Part shown: piece by piece, positions 34,421 to 46,091 of the stretch
How positions within the stretch are numbered: position 1 is the stretch's first letter
Layout: every line of letters starts with the position of its first letter
Assembly (NCBI GenBank): GCA_026874595.1
Contig: CM049319.1
Location: 60,768,917-60,832,916 of the forward strand
Direction of reading: 5' to 3'
Length of the DNA stretch: 64,000 nt
Source: Sipunculus nudus
Lineage: Eukaryota > Annelida > Sipuncula > Golfingiida > Sipunculidae
Made by a program: the position numbers and the translations under genes
The notes under the pieces: generated by a model
The model's input: only the letters and a program-made list of their open reading frames with translations
Told to the model about the DNA's origin: nothing
The model's database searches: none

Positions 34421-35530
34421 GAGACTTGTGTCCATGATTAGAATGCACACTTCTAGATCTGATATAAGATCAGACCATTTCTACCTGTAATAAGCCATAC
34501 CATTCTGTTCATGTTTAAATGCAAAATGAGTATCAGAGGTATGGGTAGATTCCTAGGTTAACAAACATCCTCATGGTGCCAATGTCCCCAATTAACCTGC
34601 AGAGTGGAAAGTTATTCCTCATAATCATTTTTGTGTCTTACCTACTGCATCTTGATAAATTTATTTGCAAATGAATGCTGTTGACTCAGCTATATCAGGG
34701 TTTCTGCACCTCTTGGCAAAGTAAATTTGCAACCTTCAAGTTTTAAGACCAGCTGACAGAAAATTTAAGATCCTTTTACACATAGAATACTTTAATGGCC
34801 CTACCGTGCTTTAATGATCTTTGTAGAGCCTTCATTTATTAGCGGAGAAGTCCAGAGAATTTTCTTCGACAAGTAACCGCGGCAAATTCTCAAACTGTTT
34901 CAAGCTGATGTTCAATCACTGAACTATTTGTGCATATTCATTATATCAGGATGGGTAAAATCAAATTTAAGACCTTTTTCAGACCTATGTCAGGATTCCT
35001 GACATTTTAAAGGATCCAAAGGAACCCTGTATATATGAAGTGGGACCTTTAGAGAGCGGTTTATAAGCATACTGTCACTGGTGTATTAACCAGCGTGATG
35101 GACTCAAGTGTGTAAAACCACCTTAAGGACCACATTAACAAGCACAGGCACATAACACCAGCCAGAGGGTCAGCCAGAATGAGAGTCCTAGGCCATTCAA
35201 GGTCAACAGGAGAGGGGTATGAATGAAGCTGACACCGCAGGCAGGAATCGGTAATCACTGCTGGAAGCATTCATCCTGAGTCAGAGGTTGGTGCAGGGCA
35301 TTGTGACCATGCATGACTAAACCCTGGCCTTCACATAATCAAATCAGCGCCTGGATTAACAGAGCCTGGTCACCAAGGTCATCTGATATTCATCACTCAT
35401 TCCATTCTGTTGGACTCTTGGTGAAGCTGCATGTGGCATAATCTTTAATCTGATGAACATGAATCATCTTACACGAATATAATCAGGTCTGGCCTGTAGC
35501 TGAAATTGTGCACTAAAGCACAATTGGTTA
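34421..35530. other. Intron 1: nothing recognised
   Basis: No gene or confident repeat is seen in this stretch. Confidence 0.45.
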
Positions 35531-35534
35531 AAGG

Positions 35535-35905
35535 GGTAGGCTTTACAGGGGTAAGGTGTTAATAAGGCATTTGACTATGAGCAGAGGTCCTTGGTTAAAA
35601 TTTCTGCTAAAGCCGTTGAGGTATATAGGTAAAACCATGAGCCAGGAGGGTAGGTATGCGTTCATCCCTTTTGTGTATTTGTGTATGTTAGTGTGTTTGT
35701 TCACAATATAATTCATGCAATCATGAACTGAAGCTAATGAAATTTTCAGGGCATTTCAGGAATGGGCCAATGAGGAAACAATTAGATTTGGTGTGGTTTC
35801 AGCATATGACCCACATTCAGGAATGTCAGCCAGGAATATTCACCAACATAGATCACTTATACACAAATGAACCTGGAAATATGGGGAGAATAAGTGAATG
35901 CAGTC
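35535..35905 (+). repeat. Dispersed repeat S, copy 3, possibly with a SINE-like head
   Basis: The S block is at 35700-35900. Just upstream, GGTAAGGTGTTAATAAGGCA and GGTCCTTGGTTAAAATTTC are spaced like a decayed tRNA-type A box and B box, so S may be the tail of a SINE or composite repeat. This is weak. Confidence 0.45.
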
Positions 35906-35969
35906 TTCGTTCTGGGAGCATCCTACAATATGGAACCCAACAAGGTGGAGGCTTGCAATCCTTAGAATG

Positions 35970-36177
35970 CAGATTTCTAGGGTTTTTTTTACGGATTACA
36001 CAACTAGTTATAATGAATAATACAATGTACTTATGTCTTGAGGTGGACAAAATCAGAGAAAACCACTGACATTGGACAGTCTCTACAACCCACTCTTCCA
36101 GAGCTCCACACTGGGGATCAAACCTGGGTCACCTGTTGACAGGCAAGCATGTTACCACTCTAATTTTCCAGGCCCCT
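35970..36177 (-). repeat. tRNA-derived SINE
   Basis: Read on the minus strand it starts GGGGCCTGGAAAATTAGAGT, continues GGTAACATGCTTGCCTGTC and then GACCCAGGTTTGATCCCC. These fit Pol III A and B boxes at tRNA spacing. The following body contains GTTTTCTCTGATTTTGTCC, recalling the conserved 'GGTTTTCTCC' box of animal SINEs. The 3' limit is approximate. Confidence 0.6.
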
Positions 36178-36179
36178 GC

Positions 36180-38207
36180 GATTCCTTGTAATGTGTTAAG
36201 CTCTTAACTGCAGGTTAACCTTAAGCCTAGATTCTTTAACAAAATCTTATCTTTATCATTCAATAGACAAGGTCACCAACAGGACCTGTTCTTTGATGTC
36301 CTTTTGTAAAGATTTAAAGGACTGGAAGAGTTTGTGGAGACTCTAGAAATAAAAAGTCAACAAACAAAAGGCCACAATATTCTGTTAACATCTGCAAGCT
36401 CCAATTATTAATAGATATTTTATAAACAATAGCAATTTGTTTTGTGTTAATTTATCCAGGTATATATACTTTTTTCTTGTCATTTTAAGTACAAATGTAA
36501 TAAGTAATGTAATTTCACCTTAAAGTTTATAACTCTTAATAATTTGAACATACTTTGCCCTCTTAAGGACATTAGTTGTGCACTTATACTCCATGGATAT
36601 TTTATCGATGAAATTGACATCCTTGGACTTTGTTCAGTGGACAATACTTCCTGTGACATTTGTCTGATTGATAATTTTGTTTTGGGTTCTCTGTTATCAG
36701 TTTATTGTAGTTTCAAGGGTTTTCTATCAAAAAGTCAGAAGACAAATGCCCCCTGCATCACAAAGAATTAATACCAAGCCTCATGCTGCCTCTTACCATA
36801 CCAAAGACCACCATGAAAATTCTGCAGCATTATATCTACCCTCAGAAGACAGGCACTTAACAAGATCCTCAAGTAGTCCCTCGAGTTATAAAAAGACACT
36901 TTATATCATCAATGAAAATATCAGCCTGAATCTATATCACTATGCAGCTGGCTTGTGATTTATCTGTATCAAACACAAACCACTTCCTGTACTGAAACAT
37001 TATAGCTGGAATCTGGCCTTCTGTATCAAGAAATATTAACATAATCCTTCAACATGCCACAGCTTGTGCTATAATTATCCTAATGACAAGTGGCAGCATT
37101 AGCTGCCGCTCATATCTCAAAGACCAGCTGTCTGGCTTACCAGATATCTTATGGTAGTCTCTTGGTTAACTTATGGTATTTTCTTGATATTTTATGGTAA
37201 CTGCTGTCATTTATTTCAGCAGACTATCCATGCTGTTTACTGTGGACTTAAACAGTTGTGATAAGGCTGCTGAAATTGCAAACCATCTGTAGTGCTGGAG
37301 CAGAGCTGCCATTTCCATCTGTAGAACAATGCACTTTTGTCTTAAGAGGCAATGCAGTCAAAGAACAGATAGTACATAAACATAGTTAACTCCATAACCA
37401 GACGAAATCAATATTACAGTTTGTTCCACTAGGGTATGCACATCAGCTTTTGGAGATAATTATGAAATACTCATAATTTTGTTAAATAAGTGAAAATGAT
37501 GCAACAATTCATATATGTACATGCCAATGATAATATTTTATTCAAAATTATTAATTTTATACTGTAATTTTTCTATGGATGCTTCTACAGTGTGACAGTG
37601 CTGGGTGTTGTCTTTCAGCTCTGTTGACAAATTTTACAATATTTATAGTCCCAATAGTAACCAACATCCAATCAATGTCTGGCACAATGTGTTCTTGCAT
37701 TACCCTATCACATCATTCAAAATGTTGTGAGAAAATAAGACCGTGTTCTCACATATAAAACTTTTTAACTTAAATGTTTTGAAGGCAAGTACAGGATTTT
37801 GTTCACTAAAAGGTCATTTTTTAATGTTAATTTTGTAAAGAAAAGTCCACAAATCACTTAGCAGAACAGACTAAAAGTGTTTTTCAACATAAGAAATTAT
37901 TTTATCAATTACTGGTTCGGAAGATTGTCTGTAATCCTAACAGGCAATTAACAACAAACATAAGTGAAAACATAACCTCCCTGACAGATGAAGTTCATAA
38001 TGATTTATGTCAGTAGTCATTTCACTCTTTATCTTTGACATGACCAATTAATTTTAAATCTCCAGGTTAAAACTAATACAAAGGCTGAGAAAATCTAAGA
38101 CTTACTCAACACTACACAATAACAATGTTTAAAGATCACAGCAAAGTGGCCCAGGAATTTCACAAAGACAGTTGAGAACTAGTGAATAATACTCCAATAA
38201 ACTGTTG
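36180..38207. other. Intron 1: nothing recognised
   Basis: About 2 kb without genes or repeats I can name. The open frames at 36544-36958 are short, overlap in two frames and lack motifs. Confidence 0.45.
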
Positions 38208-38403
38208 TATGTCTTGTGACCTCTGACCTCATTAAATATGCATGGATTTTGATAAGAATCAAAATCAGAAGAAGTAATATATTGATAAATAAAGAGTTTT
38301 GTAAAAATCCATCAAATCCCTGGTAAATCACCACAGCATTACTACAAGTGAACAGATGGACACTGCCCATGTCAAAATGCTATTCATCTTAGATAGGCTT
38401 ATA
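38208..38403 (+). repeat. Dispersed repeat D, copy 2
   Basis: It has TGTCTTGTGACCTCTGACC, then CATTAAATATGCATGGATTT, a unit body, GAACAGATGGACACTGCCC and TAGGCTTATAA, a single-unit version of 18955-19462. Confidence 0.6.
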
Positions 38404-39441
38404 ATAAGAACTATGCAAGTTCCCATGTTTGAAGCAACCAGCCAGGTCTACTAATTCATTCCCACCCTGCATAGTACAGACAATGTTTATCATCAAAACA
38501 AAAAGACCATTCTCCCCAGGGCTCTCTCCATTTAAACTAATCATTTCAGTCTCTCCTTTCCAACCTGTTCCTCCACACAAGTGGTGTCCAACAATTCTGA
38601 ACAGCTGAGAAAATAATGCACATGTTCTGAAGTTGGCAGTTTGTCTGCTGTTTCATGTGTGACACAACTGTGGTCTAACCCTGATAGGATGTAATAACAG
38701 TTGTACATACATGCAAGGTAAGCTCTGGGTAAAGCTATAATTTTACAGCACAGTTAAATATAACACTAGACCAAGTTGATGCCTGGTTATTACTATGATT
38801 GTACACAGTTGCAGAGTGAATTGTCACCTGTCCCGCTTGTAGTAGAGGTTTGGAATGTGTCTTACATATTTCATGTATATGTAATGTGTATTTTGTACAT
38901 AGGGTGTCATTCAGCAATACTTTCCTGTTAAAGTTCTCGGACATGAGAATTCTTCAAAATACCATCAAATCAGGTTTTTAACTATACTTGCATCTATGGA
39001 TAAAAAACATTCCTACTACAAACTATATAAACACAAGTCCATAGTCCTATAACTCTTATGTAAAGTTAGTCCATTTACTGTTAAAGAGAAACAGTTCCAG
39101 GATCCAACCATCCCTGGCTCCCATCCCTTTAAAATACAACATCAAATGCCATTCTATTTTCATAAATGTATCAACCATAATCTCTTTATGATTTTCATTC
39201 AATGTTTTGTTGACCGGGATTGACCAAATAAAAGAAAGAGAATTAAAATAAAAATTAAAGATTTTACAAGTTATGTATGCTTACTATTATTTATTCATTT
39301 TTAACTCATGGAATTTATCACCAGGAATATCAAACTAGGAATACTAACAGTTTTCAATATACCAGAATATGGCATTTGCATGCTGTGAATGCCTCTCAGT
39401 TCATACTTCCAGCCAACGCTGAACCAAATCTAAACTAGATA
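38404..39441. other. Intron 1: nothing recognised
   Basis: No gene or repeat was identified. Confidence 0.45.
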
Positions 39442-40791
39442 TTTCTTGGCACCGCAGGTGCCACAGTATCCAAAGTCAATTGAACCCCCCAACCCCCCCC
39501 CCTTTAAGAATAGGCCCCCATCTTCAGCAGCATATACTGACATTTAGCAATGAAACTATGGTTTTTTCTATTTATCAACTTGAGAAACAATACTTTCATC
39601 AAATATAGGGGCCAATATGTTGAATCACTCTTGATAAAAGAGCATTAATTTATTTTACAGAAACAGGAAGGTAGGTGGTGCCACATGTCTGGTTTTCAAG
39701 AAAATTTTCCCAGATGGATAGACATGACAAATTTAAGACCAATACCTTGAACCACTCCAGAGATATGAGCAAAAGCACATGTACAGCAAAACAATAGCTA
39801 AGAGTCTAAGATCTATGGATATGCACAATTTCAGGCCAATAGTGCAAATCACTCTTCAGAAAAGAGCATTTATTTAGTTTACAAAAACAGGAAGATAGGT
39901 GGTACCACTTGTCTGGTTTACAACCAAACTTTCCAAGATGGATGTACATATATAAATCAAGTTTGAAACCCATATATCAATCCAAGAAGGAGTTATCATC
40001 AGGAAATGACCTTTTGGACAGATGGCTCCTGTGACCTTCGCCTTTGACCTTGTGACCTAAAAATAGATAGGGGTCTTCCTCTATTGGCAAGTGAACTATA
40101 TGTGCAAGATAAAAGGTCTGAGATGTAAAGTTTGGCTTAAAATGCATCCACAATATCTTTCAAGATGCGAGTCCAGTGACCTTGACCTTTGACCTCATGA
40201 CCCTAGAACCTATGGGGTTTTTACTTTGGTGGTTTGCCATACATAAGTCACTTTTGAAATCCATATGGCCACTCTCATGGTAAAGGTCATGACCCAAATT
40301 TAAATAGACCTTATCCCATAACCAATCTCTCTACATGTTCATAATATGAAAGAAATCTGTCCATTAGTTTTTGACTTATAATGCTCACAGTACTGTCAAG
40401 TGGCAGTTATGGGGGTATTAAAAGGTGTAAAAACAAGGAAAGGATAATAGGTGGCACCACCAGTTTCCTACATATCACAAGCTAGGCTATCCAAGACCTT
40501 CAGTCACCTTGATTTTTGGACCAGTCCATCCAAGCTTACTTTAGATATTTAAGAATTTGTGTTATTTTCAGCAAAAATAGACCTATTCAAGGTCAAGGTC
40601 ACTCTCCTAGCAAAGATCATGACCCTATTTTAAATAGGCTTTGTCCTCTTACCTAAATCTATACAAATGTACAGTTTGAAAAAGATCAGTGAAATATTTT
40701 TTGAGTTATCCCGCTCACAAGATTTTTCTGTGGCGGCGGCAGCGGGACCTTCATGAAACCATAGTATCCCGACTTTGTCTGGGGATACAAT
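39442..40791 (+). mobile_element. Element G1 (DR1-type cores, GGC tract, inverted GTATCCCC ends)
   Basis: The 5' end is TTTCTTGGCACCGCAGGTGC, a hairpin (TGGCACC-gca-GGTGCCA), then CAGTATCC, and a C-rich run. Cores carry AGGTGGTGCCAC and TGACCTTTGACC. The 3' end has a GGCGGCGGCAGCGG tract and GTATCCCGACTTTGTCTGGG closing with GATACAAT. The layout matches G2. Confidence 0.75.
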
Positions 40792-40854
40792 GATTTTGCA
40801 GCAAGAAAAGAGAAACAGGTGATATTTTCTGTATATGTCAAGGCCTAGATACAG

Positions 40855-41090
40855 TTATTGACCAGTAAGCCAATGGTCCAGACCAAATTTCAATCAGGAT
40901 TCAGTCCAGCGTAAAAAACGATCGTGATTTGGGCTGGATCAGATCCCAATCAGGGTTTAGGTCTGACTGAAGCCCAATCTGGAACTGGTCTGGACCAGTC
41001 GCCAGTTGGTCTGGACCAATACCCAATTGGACTAGCCCAAATCCTAATCTTGACCTGGTCCAGCCCAAATCCTGGTTCAGACAATGAGTA
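40855..41090. repeat. Degenerate short-period tandem repeat
   Basis: Variants of GGTCTGGACCA, CCAATTGG and AGCCCAAATCC recur every 20-30 bp. The open frame on the minus strand simply translates these repeats. Confidence 0.55.
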
Positions 41091-43400
41091 GACAAAATAC
41101 TGAATTATCCCTTCAACAATGACTTTAGATTAAACTGAGAAAAAATTCACCTGGGCTTATACTCATAACTTAAATCTGTTATTTTTGTTATAAAAAAAAT
41201 TGTTTATGCAGCATTGAACTTCTGATACAAGAGTGTTAGTAACATAGTGACCATAGTGACAGGCACTAGACTCTTGACTTATGGAGTCCAAAATGACTTG
41301 ACCCACTCTGCAATAAGTCTGAAAATATTCAAGATCATTGGGTTTTACCATACCCAAAGGGGATTCTGGACTAACAGGTGGGGCATAAGCGGACCAGCTT
41401 AGATGTCTATCATGCTGGTATCATCTGTAATCAATGAAACCAGACAAATCCACTACAGTCATCCATCTAATCACGTCCCTGCCATCTGTACACAGACCAG
41501 AAACATGTAGTAAAGTTCATGACCCCAGAGTCATGCTGAATATCCCAGAGACATGACCGGCTCCACATTATTACAGGAAATAATACAGGCTCAAATTTCC
41601 AGGCTATGATTTATTGAGTATAAGGTATCATCTCACTATTTCCTAATCATTTCAGCCAGAGTTGGTTAGACCATGAAACTGAGTGAAACAGAAACAAAAT
41701 TAAATTAATTAATGAAACCAGGTCTTATTCAAAAAGTTAAATGAAGGTATTTATAAATGACAGATTATATTTTCTTTATTGTAAAATTTAATATGTTCAT
41801 AAAAATTGATTTTCATGTGTGTAGTAGATTTGTTTTGTTCACTTAGGGTTTTATTTTCATGATAATTCCCCTATGTTGAAGAATAATTTTGAACTGTCGT
41901 GAATTTAAACCTGACTACAGAATGCAAATCCTTTCGACAAATAACTCTTCAGTGTTCAGCACATTAGAATCTATATTTTCTGCACTATCAAGGTTTCCAA
42001 TCAAGCACATCTGAAACACCCCACCTTTCACTTGATATACAGGTAATTCTATGAGTGACCTTTCATGCTAATTCAATCATGATGGTGGTAAATTAACTAC
42101 ATATAATTTGAAGTTTGTATTTGACAAATATCTCATATAATGTAAAATAGCAATCTCTGTGATCACAAGAGAACCCTCCTCTGTCCCCTCCCCCCAAACT
42201 TGCACTCTAACCGACAACCCCCCCCCCCCCCACCTTTCTCCATCCTGAGGTTATAATCGAGAATCAGGCAAACGTAAAAAATAAATATCAGGTCAAATCA
42301 GTGACACAGACTAATATTGTCCCAAATTTTCAGTTTTTTTTCAGCCATATTGGATATTAGCATAAACAGAAATTGGCAGAAAATGAAAAAAAAAAACAAT
42401 ATAAAAGGTTCTGAAATATGGGGTTTTGCACTAGGGTGGAAGTCATACAAATTTATTTTACCCAAACGTGGACAAAGAAATAAACTCATTAATCCCGATC
42501 AGCCTTCCTGTTGATTGGGGGGGGGGGGGGGGGGGGTTGTTAAACTAGTAATGAAATCCTTAAGTGTAAAATTATCTAATGCTAATGGTGATGATTAATA
42601 CTACATTTGCTTCATTTGGTTCAACCAAGCCACCTAACTGCAACTGTAACACAAACATTTTCCCCTAAAATTCACAATTCTTCAGGTTATGTCAGTACAA
42701 CCAAATCTGCCTATTGCACATGTAACTACTGAGCAATCTATACTGCTGCTCAGGAAATAGGGATTTTATCCAGTGGGCTTAGCAGAGGACAAAAACCATA
42801 GTTGACAACCACTGGTGATATTTGAGGGTCTCATGCTACTGAGGGTTTATTGCATTTGAGTTTCTTTCCTTACACGGGTGCCTTTGAGTTTGAGACAGGA
42901 CCAATTATGGGTTTGCAGCCTAATCTCTCTTCAGCATTCACCAATGTTTATGAAAGGTAATTAAAATATAATCATGCTAATACCAGGGTGGAAATAGGTA
43001 GCAAATTTAGACTTTTGCACTTGATAGCAACTGAAGACTCAGAAACATGTAACCAAGGTGATACTGAGGAATGGAATATTTCAAGACCAATGAACGCAGA
43101 GCTGGAATTTATTAAGGTCTTTTATTTTTGGAAAGGCAAATATGGTATATCTCTGCAGATAAGATAGTATACTATGGCAAAGAAATGTAACCTTAAAGAA
43201 TCCTATTACCAAGAACTATGGGCTAAATAAATGTCCTTATAATTAACTACAACTAGAAGAATACTGACAGGTCAGGAAGGGTCCAGCTGAAGGCCCATAT
43301 ACTTCTAGTGTGGGCCGAGGGTTGCTTGGGAAAAATATAACTTGATAACATGCAGAGACAGAGGAAACTGACCCAAAACAGTATTTAAACACTGAGGCAA
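41091..43400. other. Intron 1: nothing recognised except homopolymers
   Basis: There is a C-run at 42218-42231 and a 20-G run at 42517-42536, about 300 bp apart. Otherwise there is no gene or repeat I can name. Confidence 0.45.
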
Positions 43401-43419
43401 GATGGAACGACAGGCAAGA

Positions 43420-44345
43420 AAAGTTTGGCTAAAAGGCATTCACCCATTTAAATTTTTAGAAATATGAGTCCTGATCGAGACCTTGACATCTGACCTTGTG
43501 ACCCCAATAGGGAAAGGGATATTTGCCTATTGGCTGGTGAGCTGTGTGTGTAAGACAGAACCTCTGGTATGAAAGGTTTTGCTTAAAATGCATCCCCAGT
43601 TTCTAAAGATGTGGGGACTGTGACATTGACCTCTGACCTCATGTCCCTAAATGAGGAAGGATGTTTATTTTAGTGTTGGGCCATATAAAAGTCCATTTTA
43701 AAATCCATATTTTAATCCCAACTGGAGTTATCATCTTGAAATAGATATGTGGACAGATGGCTCCTGTGACCTTGACCTTTGAACTTGTGCCCCCAAGATT
43801 GACAGAGATGTTTCCCTCTTGGCAGGTGACATATGTGTAAGATAGAAAGACTGGCAAGGAAAGTTTGGCTGAAAATGCATCCATAAAGTTTTTAAAAATG
43901 TGAGTCCAGGCACCCTGACCTTTGACCTCATGACCCCAAAATCAATAGGGTTCTTGCTTTTGTGTTGGGCCATTTATGTATCATGTTTGAAATCCATATG
44001 TGAATCAAAACTGGAGTTATCATCCAGAAATGAATTTGTGGACAGATGGCTCCTATTATCTTGACCTTTGAACTTGTGACCCCAAGATTAATGGAGATGT
44101 TTCCCTTTTTGGCAGGTATCGTATATCTGTAAGATGGGAAGACTGGCATGAAAAGTTTGGCTGAAATTGCATCCACAATGTTTTTATAAATGTGAGTCCT
44201 GACACCTTGACCTTTGGCCTCATGACCCCAAAATCTATAGGATTCTTACTTTAGTGTTGGGTCATTTATATATTAAATTTAAAATCAATATGTGAATCAA
44301 AACTGGAGTTCTCATCTGATAATGAATATTGGACTGACAGACTGT
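43420..44345 (+). repeat. Orphan array of DR1-type cores related to G elements
   Basis: About three to four units of roughly 285 bp carry TTGACCTTTGA, TGGACAGATGGCTCCTGTG and AAAGTTTGGCTGAAAATGC. A perfect TGACCTTTGACCT lies at 43916-43928. The right end has GACAGACTGTCAGATGGACA, but no hairpin terminus is clear. Confidence 0.65.
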
Positions 44346-44839
44346 CAGATGGACAGACAGGGTGATTACTATAGGGCTATAAAACTCTCTACTCTCTAAA
44401 ATGGAATGGAACACCCTATGGGACCAATGGGACACCTAACCATAACATTTTCAATTTATGGTTATTTGCTCCGAGAACATTCCCCTTTCAAAGCCTACTG
44501 TAAACTCAGAGAGCAACAATTACTAGGCTGAGCTGCTGGTGTTACAATTGCTTTATGAATTGCACAATTAGACTGCGATCAATTCATGTAATTACAATCC
44601 AGCACATGAATTATTCTGTAGCATTATCAGGCTAACCAGTCATGCAATCATAGTGCCATTGTTGAACTCAGGGAAAAATGACATCATGCTCTATTGCTGC
44701 TGATGTGTCATACCAGTGCAGGCTTGGGCTATGGGAATTATGAATGTGATATCATGAAGCAACACTGTTGGCAGACAGGCAAACAACAGAGTGGAATCTA
44801 ACTTGTCTGTATTTAACAATAGCACTACAGAAGTGCATA

Positions 44840-45320
44840 ACATATTGATCTTGTCTTGTTACCTAATTGAATATGTGTGATTTTTGCCAAGAATCAAGTT
44901 CAGGTGAGAAACTGAATGGGATCATTTTTATTATTTATATACTGTCAATATCCATCAGATTTTTGGAAAGTCATCTCTACGCCACAAAGTCTACTGAACT
45001 TTTTACCTTGTTAAATATGCATGGATTTTGCAAACATTCAAACTAAGGCGAGATATAACTTTAATTAATATTTTTGTTGAGTTTCATCAAAATCAATCGT
45101 ATTCCTGATGAGTTACTGTGGCGACACCATAAAATAGCCCCATGACCTCTGACCTTATAATATGCACAGATTTTGCCTATAATTGAGTAAGTAAAACTAT
45201 TGGTTAGTAGTTATGGTGAGTTTCATGAAAATCCTGTGAAGCCCTGTTAAGTTATCGCGGCGACACTTAAAAAGAATGGACAAACAGACAGTGGGTATAC
45301 CATTTTACGTCCCAGGGGCA
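44840..45320 (+). repeat. Dispersed repeat D, copy 3
   Basis: Two to three units with AATATGCATGGATTTTGCAA and GAGTTTCATCAAAATCAATC-type blocks, ending GGACAAACAGACAGTGGGT. Same family as 18955-19462. Confidence 0.6.
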
Positions 45321-46091
45321 TGATCACTAAAACATGTTACTCCAACCTCTTCTCTGTGATAATGACTCAAATTGAAACCCAATTTCTTTCAAGTGGTAGA
45401 TTTTGCCTTGGAATTGTACTCTGGATTGCTTTAATATCATAATTCTATGTCTTTACCAACCTCTGACTGATTCATTCCTAAAAGCAAGTCTAAAGCATTC
45501 ATGTGGCATTGTTTTATAGACTAAAACCTGTAATAAAAAGGGAAAAGTTGATCTGTGAAAAAGATCTAGTATGTCCCATACCTGTTGTGGAAGTAGCTGG
45601 AATAATAGTTGTTAATACCTGTATGAAATTGGAGATGGGTCAATGTCACCCACAAAGATTACCTCTGTGACCTTGAAAACTGCCAAACTCGGTGTGTGGT
45701 CTAATATAAACCTTTTTAAAAGGTATTTTTAGATGAAATGAAATTATACACAGATAATTTCTCTATCTTTAATTACCTGTATGTTTATCAACAAATACTT
45801 AAGAGAAATATACATAACAAGCAAAAACCTGTTCCAAGATATTTAGTGTCTAACATGCAACAGATCACACAACAAAACTTTTTTTACACAATTTGTGTTT
45901 TTGGCTATGACCACTGAATTTTGTAGGGTGAATAAAAATTCATGCAGGGCAAGAGAAATTGCCCAGCCAGTCAGGTATTTTCAACAATTAATATCAAGCC
46001 CTGCTTCAGGTATTTAAACAACAGGAGCATATGCTAACTTCCAAGGCCTCTGTTGATTTCTCTGCTCATGAAAACATATGGAAGACTAGAC
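45321..46091. other. Intron 1: nothing recognised
   Basis: No gene or repeat was identified. Confidence 0.45.

Noticed and set aside
36544-36958. Overlapping frames of 75 and 96 codons in intron 1
   Set aside because: Two frames on the same strand, AT-driven, no motifs or splice context.
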